A stretch of 64,000 nt of DNA from CAZLQF01 sp964561545 (GTDB lineage: Bacteria; Bacteroidota; Bacteroidia; CAILMK01; CAYYUA01), in the NCBI GenBank assembly GCA_964561545.1, contig CAZLQF010000001.1:206911-270910 (forward strand). The letters are read 5' to 3'. Both the position numbers and the translations under genes were made by a program. The notes under the pieces were generated by a model that saw only the letters and a program-made list of their open reading frames with translations, did no database searches and was not told the origin of the DNA. Shown here one piece after another: positions 36,075 to 45,639 of the stretch. Every line of letters begins with the position of its first letter. Positions within the stretch are counted from its first letter, which is position 1.

Positions 36075-36390
36075 GGCACTAAAGCGTTTTAATACATGAT
36101 TACCTGAAGATAAAATTTAGAAAAATTTTGATACTTTAAAACATCAGCCTTCGATACGAAATAAATACTATGTTTATATTGACGATTTAATAAGGCCGAT
36201 ATGAATGAAAAGTTTTATCCTTTAAATGGCTCTGGTTTTGTAACCTTCAATTATTAAAATTGAATTTTGTAACTACTGGATAAGGTAAAGTCTGCTTGCA
36301 TCAGTAACATTAACAACCCAAAAAAGCCCCAACCTTAGAAGTTGATCCATTTCAATTGATAGGTCAAAAAATAGCAATTCCTGTTTCACC
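36075..36390. other. Intergenic spacer
   Basis: Between the metalloprotease start and the actF stop. Apart from the weak terminator at 36320-36344, no coding signal, RNA gene or clear promoter was seen. Confidence 0.5.
36320..36344 (-). terminator. Weak terminator after actF
   Basis: On the minus strand CAACTT-CTA-AGGTTG (6 base pairs with one G-T) is followed by GGGCTTTTTT. It lies 46 bases past actF, a fitting end for the act operon, but the stem is short. Confidence 0.45.
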
Positions 36391-37578
36391 TTACAATACC
36401 TCGTGTTGAATGCTTTCTTCAATAAACGGGTGATTCTTGGCTATAAGACTGGCTTTGCTCAAAGCATTGAAAACAACGTAAAGGAAAATACCCCCATACA
36501 ATAGAGTAAACCCAATTTCAGGGAAACCGATTTGTAAGGTTGGGTGCTCGCCAAGCGCTCCGGGCATCACCAACAAGAAAACATCAATCCACCTCCCTAC
36601 TAACATAATGATGCCTACGTACATAATGGTTTTGTAACTTCGTTTAGCGGTATTCATCATTAGTACCAAAAAAGGTACGAAAAAATTGAGGAAAAGGTTT
36701 ACAATGAATAAGACGTAGAACCCGCCTTGCATCCTAACATAATAGTACATCACTTCCTCTGGAAGATTACCGTACCATATTAGTAAATACTGACTCACCC
36801 ATATATAAGCCCAGAAAATACTGAAACCAAACATGAACTTGCCTAAGTCATGAAAATGGTTTTCGTTGACTTGTTTTAAATGACCAGTACCTTTAAGAAA
36901 TAGGGTTAAAAGGGCTGTTACAGTCCAGCCACCTACAAAAATTCCGGCAAATACATAAACAGCGAAAATGGTACTGAACCAATGAGGTTCAAGAGACATG
37001 AACCAGTCCCAACTACCAAAAGATATGGTAATGGCAAAAGCAATAAGGAACAAGGGCCCTAATTTCATGGCCTTTCTATAGTGCTGAATAGAGCCATCAG
37101 CATCTTCTTTAAGCGATAACTTTCTAAAAGCAATGGCAAAAATCACCCAAACACCCAGGACAATAACGGTCCTTATGATGAAGAATGGAAGATTCAAGTA
37201 AGGCGTTTTTTGTTGGAGCAGGGAATCAAGTTGTTCATGGGTCCAGTGGTATATGGAATGATGATGGGTTAAAACCAAATAAATAATGAAAGGAACTCCA
37301 AAAAGCAATGCCCCAATTGGTACATAATTGTTCATGGCTTCTAACGGCCTTTTTAGCAATGTATTCCAACCCGCAGCTGAGGCATAATTAAGCGCCAGAA
37401 TAAGCGTACCAGCCAATCCCAATCCAAGGAAATACCAATTGGCCGTTAAAAAGCTTCCCCAGATTCGATTGCCATCAACACCAGTCAGAAACCCGATTAA
37501 TAAAAGGATTAAACCAATGCCTCCAATTCCAAGAGCAAAGCGCTTTTGGTTTTGATTAAATTTAAACTGTTCGTCCAT
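36391..37578 (-). CDS. actF: Alternative complex III subunit ActF (membrane quinol-binding subunit)
   Basis: 395 residues with about ten membrane helices of the ActF/NrfD-related fold (FITIS-type helices, e.g. WGSFLTANWYFLGLGLAG and SLEPHWFSTIFAVYVFAG). ActF is a membrane subunit of the quinol:electron-acceptor complex and the last gene of the actA-F operon. 48 bases after actE. Confidence 0.92.
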   Translation of the reverse strand: MDEQFKFNQNQKRFALGIGGIGLILLLIGFLTGVDGNRIWGSFLTANWYFLGLGLAGTLILALNYASAAGWNTLLKRPLEAMNNYVPIGALLFGVPFIIYLVLTHHHSIYHWTHEQLDSLLQQKTPYLNLPFFIIRTVIVLGVWVIFAIAFRKLSLKEDADGSIQHYRKAMKLGPLFLIAFAITISFGSWDWFMSLEPHWFSTIFAVYVFAGIFVGGWTVTALLTLFLKGTGHLKQVNENHFHDLGKFMFGFSIFWAYIWVSQYLLIWYGNLPEEVMYYYVRMQGGFYVLFIVNLFLNFFVPFLVLMMNTAKRSYKTIMYVGIIMLVGRWIDVFLLVMPGALGEHPTLQIGFPEIGFTLLYGGIFLYVVFNALSKASLIAKNHPFIEESIQHEVL

Positions 37579-37626
37579 GAACCTTTAATTTATTGTTTCC
37601 TAACCAAATAATGAAAGGGTGTAATT

Positions 37627-38259
37627 TTATTCTTCGATTTTATTCAATACTTCGTTAATATAATGAATGATCTGCCATCTTTCTTTAGGCTTCACTTGCG
37701 AAGCGTGCGATCCCATCAAATTCCGTCCATGAGTGATGGAATGGTACATCTTACCTTCAGGCAGACTATCTATATAATCTGAGGAAAATTCCCCAAAATG
37801 CGGTTCAGGAAACTTACCACTTGCCATAACCGGTCCACCGCTTTTGCCTTTTTCTCCATGGCATTGTTGACAATACTTAAGGTAATGTTTTTTACCTTCT
37901 GCAATGTTCTTTTCAGTTGGTGGCAAAGGGTTTTCCAAGCTGTCACCAGCCACCTCATATCCTTCGGGGTCATCGGCAAAGGGGTATTCATATGCTTTTT
38001 TACCTCTTGCCACGGTCCCTTCCGGTGGTTTTTTCAAATTCTTGCCATTTGCATTGTATGGGTTCTTTTCACCTTTTACTTGAGAATAACCTTCATAAGG
38101 AACCGAAATATACATGGCATAAGCAGGGGTGTACCTATAACCAGGATGATTGGGATCATAGTTATCAGTACCAGGCCCACGGTTATAACTACAGGAAGTT
38201 ATCACCACAAGACCCAATATCAACACAATCCAAAGTTTTATTGAATTCATCATAACCAA
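37627..38259 (-). CDS. actE: Alternative complex III subunit ActE (monohaem cytochrome c lipoprotein)
   Basis: 210 residues. Lipoprotein signal with lipobox VVITSC; a single CQQCH haem site in the C-terminal domain, with distal Met candidates in HSITHGRNLMGSH. The N-terminal half has GYRYTPAYAMYISVPYEGY, typical of ActE. It faces the periplasm and passes electrons onward. An ATG three codons downstream (38250) could also be the start. Three bases after actD. Confidence 0.92.
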   Translation of the reverse strand: MVMMNSIKLWIVLILGLVVITSCSYNRGPGTDNYDPNHPGYRYTPAYAMYISVPYEGYSQVKGEKNPYNANGKNLKKPPEGTVARGKKAYEYPFADDPEGYEVAGDSLENPLPPTEKNIAEGKKHYLKYCQQCHGEKGKSGGPVMASGKFPEPHFGEFSSDYIDSLPEGKMYHSITHGRNLMGSHASQVKPKERWQIIHYINEVLNKIEE

Positions 38260-38262
38260 ACA

Positions 38263-38835
38263 CTATTTCATCTTTATGGGTAAAGGGAGCGGTGCTTTTT
38301 GCTCCAAATACTCTTCATCTTTTATTTCTTCCGCTCCATGTTTTCTCATTACATCCTTGATGGTGTCTTCGTTGTTATCTTTAGCCACCAATACTACAAA
38401 CCTGTCACTGGTTGAGCGTGGATGATAAATTTTAGGTTCAAAACCCGGCAACATAGTGTTGCGCAGGAAGTAAGCGGTAGCAATACTTATAGCTGAAAGC
38501 AAAACCGTAAGCTCAAAAGTAATGGGTATAAAATTAGGAACGGGCCAAGTAGGCTTACCTCCAAAATTCATCGGCCAATTAACGTACATCATAAGGGTCA
38601 TAATGGTAAAAATACCACCGCCTCCTATGATACCCCCGATAAAGGCTACATAACCCAATCTTGATTCGTGCAGGCCCATTGCTTTAGGCAAACCATGGAT
38701 CGGAAAGGGCGTAAAAGCATCTTTTATTTCAAGATTTTGCTCACGAATATCTTTGACGGCATTTACGAAGACATCATCATCATCGAAAACACCCATTAAA
38801 CAATCCGTTCTTTTTAATAAATCAGGCATAGCCAT
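38263..38835 (-). CDS. actD: Alternative complex III subunit ActD (DUF3341)
   Basis: 190 residues. A soluble N-terminal domain (GVFDDDDVFVNAVKDIREQN, AFTPFPIHGLPKAMGL) is followed by two membrane helices. This is the DUF3341 family, a membrane-anchored subunit of the complex with no cofactor. Overall position and length fit ActD. Eight bases after actC. Confidence 0.92.
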   Translation of the reverse strand: MAMPDLLKRTDCLMGVFDDDDVFVNAVKDIREQNLEIKDAFTPFPIHGLPKAMGLHESRLGYVAFIGGIIGGGGIFTIMTLMMYVNWPMNFGGKPTWPVPNFIPITFELTVLLSAISIATAYFLRNTMLPGFEPKIYHPRSTSDRFVVLVAKDNNEDTIKDVMRKHGAEEIKDEEYLEQKAPLPLPIKMK

Positions 38836-38843
38836 TTATTTTT

Positions 38844-40295
38844 TTAATGCGCAGCTGCTTCCCATTCTTTTTCATATTCTTCTTTTGAATAGTCATATTG
38901 AACGTCAGAAGGTATAGATTTACCGTTGATGGTGTCAACCGGTTTATGCTTTTGGGTGGTTTTCTTGAAAGCTTTGACCTCTGCAATGGCAATTACCGGT
39001 AAAAACCGAATAAACAAGAAAAACATGGTAAAAAATAAGCCAAAAGTACCAGCAAAAATTCCTATTTCAACCATTGACGGGGAGTACATAGCCCAACTTG
39101 ACGGAAGAAAATCGCGGTGCAAAGAGGATACAATAATAATGAACCTTTCAAACCACATTCCTATGTTGATAAGAATTGAAATAATGAAGATGGCCGTGGG
39201 GTTGATCCTTATTTTACGAACCCAAAAGAATTGGGGTACTATTAAATTGCAAAATAACATTACGGCATAACCCCAGCCATAAGGCCCGAAAGCCCTATTG
39301 TAAAATGCATATTGTTCGTAGGTATTTCCGGAATACCAAGCCATAAAGAGCTCGGTAAGGTACGCAAAGCCCACCATAGAGCCAGTTAGAAGGATAACTT
39401 TCGCCATGTTCTCAAGGTGCCGAATGGTAATGTAGCTTTCCAGCTTCATGGCTTTCCTGGCTATCACCAAAAGCGTATGGACCATGGCAAATCCTGAAAA
39501 AATGGCCCCTGCCACAAAATAAGGTGGGAATATGGTCGTATGCCAACCCGGAATAATGGAGGTAGCAAAGTCAAAACTCACAATTGAGTGAACGGAGAGT
39601 ACCAATGGCGTAGCCAAACCTGCCAATATCATACTAACGGTTTCAAACCTTACCCAACTCATAGCAGATCCGGTCCAGCCAAAACTTAAAAAATTGTAAA
39701 TAAACCATTTAATCTTGCTGGTAGCACGATCCCGCATTGTGGCAACATCAGGGATTAAGCCAATGTACCAGAAAACAAGGGAAACAGTAAAATAAGTGGA
39801 GATGGCAAACACGTCCCAAAGCAATGCTGAATTAAAGTTCACCCATAATGGCCCAAAATCATTGGGCAATGGAAGGACCCAAAAAGCATTCCAAGGGCGG
39901 CCCATGTGAATAAGAGGAAACAACCCGGCACACATAACCGCAAAGAGGGTCATGGCTTCAGCGGACCTGTTGATTGAGTTACGCCATGATTGCCGGAATA
40001 AAAGTAAAATGGCCGATATTAGCGTACCTGCGTGACCAATTCCAATCCAAAAAACAAAGTTGGTAATACCAAATCCCCAGCCAATGGTTTTATTTAAGCC
40101 CCACATACCGACACCGTAGTAAAAAGTAAGGCCAATACAAAATAGCCCAAGGGCTAATACCAATGAAGAGATGGTAAGCCCTAAAAACCAAAGCTTGGAT
40201 GGATTACCCTCCAATGGACTGATCACATCATCATCAATTTCCCTGTAACTCTTTTTCCCAAGTATTAGTGGATCCCTTATAGATGCTTCCTGCAT
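38844..40295 (-). CDS. actC: Alternative complex III subunit ActC (NrfD-like quinol-binding membrane subunit)
   Basis: 483 residues with about ten membrane helices of the NrfD/PsrC family. Characteristic stretches include GMWGLNKTIGWGFGITNFVF and WIGIGHAGTLISAILLLFRQ; the early helices form the likely menaquinol site next to the ActB Fe-S clusters. Twelve bases after actB. Confidence 0.94.
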   Translation of the reverse strand: MQEASIRDPLILGKKSYREIDDDVISPLEGNPSKLWFLGLTISSLVLALGLFCIGLTFYYGVGMWGLNKTIGWGFGITNFVFWIGIGHAGTLISAILLLFRQSWRNSINRSAEAMTLFAVMCAGLFPLIHMGRPWNAFWVLPLPNDFGPLWVNFNSALLWDVFAISTYFTVSLVFWYIGLIPDVATMRDRATSKIKWFIYNFLSFGWTGSAMSWVRFETVSMILAGLATPLVLSVHSIVSFDFATSIIPGWHTTIFPPYFVAGAIFSGFAMVHTLLVIARKAMKLESYITIRHLENMAKVILLTGSMVGFAYLTELFMAWYSGNTYEQYAFYNRAFGPYGWGYAVMLFCNLIVPQFFWVRKIRINPTAIFIISILINIGMWFERFIIIVSSLHRDFLPSSWAMYSPSMVEIGIFAGTFGLFFTMFFLFIRFLPVIAIAEVKAFKKTTQKHKPVDTINGKSIPSDVQYDYSKEEYEKEWEAAAH

Positions 40296-40307
40296 TATTT
40301 CAATGTT

Positions 40308-43300
40308 TTAAGCTTCTTGATCTTCAGTTTTATCATTCCTAATCTTGGCCATGTAGTTAACCGTAGGCTTAATACCTGTATAGGTTAAAAGGCCATAAGA
40401 TCGGTGATTGTCATTCATCAATTGAGCAACCTCGCTGTTGGGATCATTCAAGTCTCCAAATTTGATAGCATTAGCGGGACAAGCAGTTTGGCAGGCTGTT
40501 TTAACCTCACCGTCTTGTAGTGCCTCTCCTTTCTTTTTAGACTCAAGTTTAGCTGATTGAATTCTTTGTACGCAAAAGGAGCATTTTTCCATAACACCCC
40601 TGCTTCTTACCGTTACATCAGGATTTAGGACCATTCTGCCCAAATCACTGTTTTGATTGTAGTCGAAGTTATCGTTTTCGGTATACTTGTACCAGTTGAA
40701 CCTCCTTACTTTAAAAGGACAGTTATTAGCACAATACCGTGTTCCGACACACCGATTGTAGATCTGCTGATTAATGCCTTCGCTACTGTGCGAAATAGCC
40801 GCAACGGGACAAACATTTTCACAGGGAGCATTATCGCAATGCTGGCACATCATCGGTTGGAAATTGACGTTAGGATTTTCGGGATCTTTGCTAAAATACC
40901 GGTCAATCCGTATCCAATGCATTTCTCTCCTCCTACGTACTTCCTGCTTGCCCACCACCGGCACGTTGTTTTCAGCCTGGCAGCTTATAACACAAGCGCC
41001 ACATCCTGTACAAGCATTCATATCGATGGCCATGGCCCAATGATGGCCTTTACCAAAATTGTAATCTTTGTACAAGCTTATTAAGTGATGAGAGGAATGC
41101 TGTGCCGATTTGGGATCTTTTTGATATTCAGTTTTAGAAGCTTCTCTGATCAAATCCCTATCTTCAATGTGATGATGGGTTTGGGTAGAAGCCAATTGGT
41201 ACTGCTCACCTGTAGCCTGAAATGAAGCTCCGGTTGCATAATATTTAAAATTGTTGCTCGATACACTTATGAAGGGATAAGCGTTTTTGCCACGATTGTT
41301 AGCAACTTTACCATTTTCGGTTCCCAAGAACCTGCCATAGCCTACAGCCAAAGCAATGGTTCCATGGGGCTGCCCTGGTAAAGTAAATACAGGAAGCTCT
41401 AATTTTTGCCCAGCAGCTGAGATTTGAATGACATCTTCATCACTCAATCCATTTTCTTCTGCCATTTTGGGAGAAACGCATGCATAATTATCCCAGGTTA
41501 CTTTGGATATGGGATCGGGGAATTCCTGAAGCCATGGATTATTGGCAGATTTACCTTCACGGATCCCAATTTTCTCGTAAAGTACCAGCTCAATCCCTGA
41601 AGCATTTTCGGATTGCTTTATGAGGGCATTGGCTTCTTTATTTAATTCCTTAGTAAAGTTGTTGTAAGCAGGTCCGTTGCTGTTCGAAGTTCTTCCAGCC
41701 ATAGCCGTATCGGCTCCGTTACCGGCAGTAGTGTTGGGCTTGGCTTCAAATATGCCGTCATGCACGCATTTAATCCAGAAGTTGCGGAAACTTCGCGTTT
41801 CTGAGCTTTCAGGATAAAGGTTTTGCTCCCAATAGCTTTTTACATAATCATGGTAGTCCTGATCGCTCCCTGACCATTTTAAGAGGCTTTCCTGTGCCGC
41901 TCGGGTATTAAAGATCGGCTGGATCGTAGGCTGGGAAAGACTGAAATACCCTAACTTGGGTTGCGCATCATTCCAGGCTTCCAGAAAATGATGATCCGGA
42001 CATACATAAGTGGCGTGCTTGGTTGTTTCATCCATATGATCATTGAAAGAAATAGAAAGCCCGACTTGCTTCAATCCTTCGGTAAACCGCTTAGAGTCAA
42101 AATAATCATAAGTAGGGTTCGAGCCATATACAATCAAGGCATCTACTTTGCCTTGGTTCATTTCATTCACCAGGTTAACCATATCTTCATCATTGCCCTG
42201 CTTTTGAAGGGAAGCATGCTCAAAGTCTATGGTGCTGCCATAATTCTCCAATAGGGAATTAATTTTATTGGTAATCAGCTGAATGTTGTAATCATTGCTG
42301 CCAGATACGACAATGCCTTTTCCTTTATTGGCCCAAAGTTCTTTAGCTGCTACTTTGATGGCATTGGCAGCCAAATCAAAATTTGGATTGGGCAACTGAG
42401 CGGCACCTGCTTTTTTAGCCACTTCATTGTACAAGGCAATAACAGCAAGGCCTTCCTGAGATGGTTTGACAGGAGCCCTAAAATCCGCATTACTGCCGGT
42501 TAAGGTTAAAGTAGATTCGATCTGCATGTGGAAGGACATTTCGTTATACTTGTCGATGTTCCTTCCCTCTGCATATTTTTTGGTGAATTCTACCGGTGCA
42601 ATCCACGTGCCGAGGAAATCAGCGTTGATCCCTACAATGGTCTTGGCTTTCTCAAATTTGTAATCGGGTATGTAAGGCTGGCCAAAGGCTTTTTGGTTAG
42701 CTTTGATAAGGGCATAAGAAGAGACCGGATCGTAAGTTATATGTTCGGTTGTTGGGTATTGCTTTTTAAAATCTTCAATTGCGCTTTTGGTAGAGGGGCT
42801 GTGGAGGGTATTGGAAAGAATGCGAATGTTACCACCACGGTCTGCAATTTCTTTTAATTTACTCGAGATCTCCTGATCAATAGATTCCCAGTCGGTCTGC
42901 TTTTTGTTCTTAGCAGGCGCCTTGAGCCTGGTATCATCATACAGGGAAAGAACAGAAGCCTGGTCTACAGCACTTGTGCCTCCATTGGTTAATGGGGACT
43001 TATTATTACCTTCTATTTTGATCGGCCTTCCTTCCCTGGTTTTCACCAATAAAGGCACCCCTTCATAGGAAGCAAATGAAGTCGCGGCATAGTAATCGGC
43101 TATGCCAGGCTTCAACTCAACGGGTTGATCAACATATGGAATGGCCTTTTTAACAGGGCTTCTACTGCATGCTGCAAGAGTAGCCGCTGAAATGCCAAAC
43201 CCCATAAACTTCAAAAAGTCCCTGCGATTAGATTTAAGGTCCATGTCATTCTCAGAAATGACATCATCTATAGGAAGATGCTCAGCAAATTCATGATGTT

Positions 43301-43376
43301 TTTCCTGCTCAAATTCAGGATCTTCTTTATATTCTTCTAACCCCTTCCAGTATTTTATTTCGTTGTTATCAGACAT
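40308..43376 (-). CDS. actB: Alternative complex III subunit ActB (molybdopterin-oxidoreductase-like and Fe-S fusion)
   Basis: 1022 residues. N-terminus carries a Tat-like NRRDFLKFMGFG followed by a hydrophobic run and Cys (LAACSRSP), consistent with export and perhaps a lipid anchor. The middle is a molybdopterin-oxidoreductase fold, which in ACIII binds no molybdenum. The C-terminal ferredoxin-like part has four cysteine groups, CTGCGACVISC, CQHCDNAPCENVC, CVGTRYCANNC and CSFC...CQTAC, for four Fe-S clusters. Confidence 0.95.
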   Translation of the reverse strand: MSDNNEIKYWKGLEEYKEDPEFEQEKHHEFAEHLPIDDVISENDMDLKSNRRDFLKFMGFGISAATLAACSRSPVKKAIPYVDQPVELKPGIADYYAATSFASYEGVPLLVKTREGRPIKIEGNNKSPLTNGGTSAVDQASVLSLYDDTRLKAPAKNKKQTDWESIDQEISSKLKEIADRGGNIRILSNTLHSPSTKSAIEDFKKQYPTTEHITYDPVSSYALIKANQKAFGQPYIPDYKFEKAKTIVGINADFLGTWIAPVEFTKKYAEGRNIDKYNEMSFHMQIESTLTLTGSNADFRAPVKPSQEGLAVIALYNEVAKKAGAAQLPNPNFDLAANAIKVAAKELWANKGKGIVVSGSNDYNIQLITNKINSLLENYGSTIDFEHASLQKQGNDEDMVNLVNEMNQGKVDALIVYGSNPTYDYFDSKRFTEGLKQVGLSISFNDHMDETTKHATYVCPDHHFLEAWNDAQPKLGYFSLSQPTIQPIFNTRAAQESLLKWSGSDQDYHDYVKSYWEQNLYPESSETRSFRNFWIKCVHDGIFEAKPNTTAGNGADTAMAGRTSNSNGPAYNNFTKELNKEANALIKQSENASGIELVLYEKIGIREGKSANNPWLQEFPDPISKVTWDNYACVSPKMAEENGLSDEDVIQISAAGQKLELPVFTLPGQPHGTIALAVGYGRFLGTENGKVANNRGKNAYPFISVSSNNFKYYATGASFQATGEQYQLASTQTHHHIEDRDLIREASKTEYQKDPKSAQHSSHHLISLYKDYNFGKGHHWAMAIDMNACTGCGACVISCQAENNVPVVGKQEVRRRREMHWIRIDRYFSKDPENPNVNFQPMMCQHCDNAPCENVCPVAAISHSSEGINQQIYNRCVGTRYCANNCPFKVRRFNWYKYTENDNFDYNQNSDLGRMVLNPDVTVRSRGVMEKCSFCVQRIQSAKLESKKKGEALQDGEVKTACQTACPANAIKFGDLNDPNSEVAQLMNDNHRSYGLLTYTGIKPTVNYMAKIRNDKTEDQEA

Positions 43377-43413
43377 AACATTTTTCAGCTTTTCAATTCA
43401 ATAATAAAAAGAA

Positions 43414-44469
43414 CTAATAGTGGCACTTTTGACATTGAGTGCCACCCATATCACTCACTGTGTACTTGTCATGCTCTTCAATGAAATCGAAAGTCTTCTG
43501 ATAATATTCATTGGAGGCATCAATATTTTTCTCTCTATGGCAGTTAATACACCAACCCATTTCAAGTTTGGCGTGCTGGTGAACTACCTCCATGTTTTGT
43601 ACTTGCCCGTGGCATTCCTGGCATTCTAAATTTCCCACGTTTACATGTTGAGCATGATTGAAATAGACATGATCGGGCAAATTGTGAATTCTTACCCAAT
43701 CAATTGGCTCATCATTCTCATAGGATTCTACCACCTTTTTTATTTCCTTGCTGCCATATTTGGGCCCTTCTTTAATGTAATTATGACAATTCATACAAAC
43801 ATTGGTAGAAGGTATGGTAGCGCTTTTGGATTCTTGAACACCAGTGTGGCAATATTGGCAATCAATATTGTACTGACCTGCATGAAGCTCGTGTGAGAAT
43901 TTCACTGGTTGTTCTGGTGCATAACCAACTTGAGTACCCAGGTCCTGAGCGCGATTGTACATGTCAAAGGCCAAGTAGATGACCAAGATACCAATAACGG
44001 TTAAAACACCTATGGTTGGGTTCAACTTATCGACCACGAAATCTTTAACAGGGTATAATGCCCTGCCAATAGATTTATATAACTTAGTAAGCCCTGTTTC
44101 AGGTGTTGCTTGATCTGGCTGCTCACGCTTAACCAGAAGGGCGTTAAGTTGGTCTTTTACTAAATATAAAACTATAACAATTGCCAAAAGAAGAGCAGCA
44201 AGGATCCCAAAAATGATTAAGGTGGTCTGGTAATCCATCCCCAGAAATGTTACATCACCCGGCGCTTGTAAAAAAGCTGCGATGGAAAATCCCGAAGAAT
44301 TGGTCTCTAAAGAATTAAGGTTTTGACTTATAGAAGATTGGTTACCAGTCATCTGAATGTCTAATGCAGATAATTTGGGTGTTTGGGCTTTTACAGGAGA
44401 AAAAATAAAGGGCAATACCACGAGAATAATTATTGATACAATCTTGATAAAACTTAAACCTTTTCGCAT
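43414..44469 (-). CDS. actA: Alternative complex III subunit ActA (pentahaem cytochrome c)
   Basis: 351 residues. Signal-like helix 1-29, a membrane helix near 72-94, another near 155-175, and a periplasmic domain with exactly five CxxCH sites: CQYCH, CMNCH, CQECH, CINCH, CQKCH. This is the multihaem subunit that takes electrons from ActB and hands them to ActE or a soluble cytochrome. First gene of the actABCDEF operon. Confidence 0.95.
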   Translation of the reverse strand: MRKGLSFIKIVSIIILVVLPFIFSPVKAQTPKLSALDIQMTGNQSSISQNLNSLETNSSGFSIAAFLQAPGDVTFLGMDYQTTLIIFGILAALLLAIVIVLYLVKDQLNALLVKREQPDQATPETGLTKLYKSIGRALYPVKDFVVDKLNPTIGVLTVIGILVIYLAFDMYNRAQDLGTQVGYAPEQPVKFSHELHAGQYNIDCQYCHTGVQESKSATIPSTNVCMNCHNYIKEGPKYGSKEIKKVVESYENDEPIDWVRIHNLPDHVYFNHAQHVNVGNLECQECHGQVQNMEVVHQHAKLEMGWCINCHREKNIDASNEYYQKTFDFIEEHDKYTVSDMGGTQCQKCHY

Positions 44470-44528
44470 GAACCATTAACTTTATTACCCACTCAATTAA
44501 AGCGTACAAGATTTTTTTGAATCGGTCG

Positions 44529-44536
44529 CAAATTTA
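44529..44536 (-). promoter_or_regulatory. Possible -7 element of the act operon
   Basis: TAAATTTG on the minus strand, 60 bases before actA. The -33 region lacks a clear TTTG at standard spacing. Confidence 0.4.
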
Positions 44537-44702
44537 GATTATTTGTTCATTTTGCTTCCTTTTCGCTCATGAATTTTTAAAGCATAAAACAATTTAGACT
44601 CTTTCTAAATAGTAGTGAGTTTGTATTCAATTATTTAACTAAAGAAAAGGCTTTTTGTTCATCGCGGATGAAGGATTTACAATGATAAAATTAAAGTTTT
44701 AC

Positions 44703-44720
44703 TTTAAGCTTCAGCTTAAA
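44703..44720. repeat. Near-palindrome beside the porT terminator
   Basis: TTTAAGCT-TC-AGCTTAAA, an 8-base perfect inverted repeat with a 2-base centre, directly left of the 44722-44750 hairpin. Could be part of a two-hairpin 3' end, or a protein site. Confidence 0.5.
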
Positions 44721-44721
44721 T

Positions 44722-44750
44722 AAAAATTGCTATGATCAGATTCATAGCAA
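44722..44750 (-). terminator. Terminator of the menG-porT transcript
   Basis: On the minus strand TTGCTATGA-ATCTGA-TCATAGCAA (9 base pairs, perfect) is followed by TTTTTATTT. It lies 160 bases after porT, so the transcript would have a long 3' end. Confidence 0.65.
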
Positions 44751-44910
44751 AATACCCAATGATGCTTGATGATGATTAAACAAATTTTAATAGTTGGATT
44801 GGAATGGTTAAGTCAGGGGTTAATAGGAGCGTTAAAAAGCCAATAAGCTAAAACCAATTAGCGAGGATTTTTCAACTTCCAAAAAAGGAAAATTTTTTTC
44901 GAGCTCTATA

Positions 44911-45639
44911 CTACTCAAATTGTAGCGAAATCATCCAAAAGGTAGATTTAAAACTGTCAAAAGATTGGTTAAATACAGAAGGTCGGTCTGCCAATACATC
45001 GTTTAATCCTCTTGATAATTTTAGCTCAGGAGAGAATTTGAAATATTCGAAGTAAAGATCAAACCCAAAACCAAACTCATAATAGTAATTGTGCGGCTCC
45101 AAGGCTACAACTGGCTCGAAAGGATTAATTTCAGCATCTGCTTCTGAGGCAAGGTCATAAGCATATTTACCCCCGCCTATCACATAAAACCTAACATTGT
45201 GGTGACGCTTGGATTTATATTTAAGGGTGATCGGAGCTTCAATATATACGGATTCAATTTTTTTTGAAATGGTTACACCATCTCTGAATTCGTAATCAAT
45301 TTCTCGCTCACTCAATGAGAGGCTGGGAATAAACCGGATGTCAAAATTCTCAGTAACATGAAGGTTGCTAACGATCCCTAATGTAAAGCCGGGAATTTTT
45401 TGGGATTTAATAGAATTGAGGGAGTCATTCCTGTAAAAGTCATCAGAAAATTCAGATTTAACATCCGCAAGGTTTCCCCCAACAGTAAAGCCAAAGTGCA
45501 ACACTTGATTATAATCGTATAGTGGGTTATTTTTGGTTTGGCTCTTTAGCTGTTCTTGGTTGCCAATTGTTAAACAAAATACAAGGATTACTTGGATGCT
45601 GAATAAATGGCGCAAATTCCTAAAGTTAGAGACGTACAT
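44911..45639 (-). CDS. porT: PorT, T9SS-associated outer-membrane beta-barrel
   Basis: 242 residues. N-terminal signal with hydrophobic core IQVILVFCLTIG; the rest alternates like a small barrel, with FGFTVGGNLADVKSEF, VYIEAPITLKYKSK, VIGGGKYAYDLASEAD and a terminal aromatic strand MISLQFE. PorT is required for T9SS in P. gingivalis and Flavobacterium (SprT). The gene starts 52 bases inside menG, a pairing familiar in Bacteroidota. No other ATG is available, and this start gives a sensible signal peptide. Confidence 0.85.
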   Translation of the reverse strand: MYVSNFRNLRHLFSIQVILVFCLTIGNQEQLKSQTKNNPLYDYNQVLHFGFTVGGNLADVKSEFSDDFYRNDSLNSIKSQKIPGFTLGIVSNLHVTENFDIRFIPSLSLSEREIDYEFRDGVTISKKIESVYIEAPITLKYKSKRHHNVRFYVIGGGKYAYDLASEADAEINPFEPVVALEPHNYYYEFGFGFDLYFEYFKFSPELKLSRGLNDVLADRPSVFNQSFDSFKSTFWMISLQFE

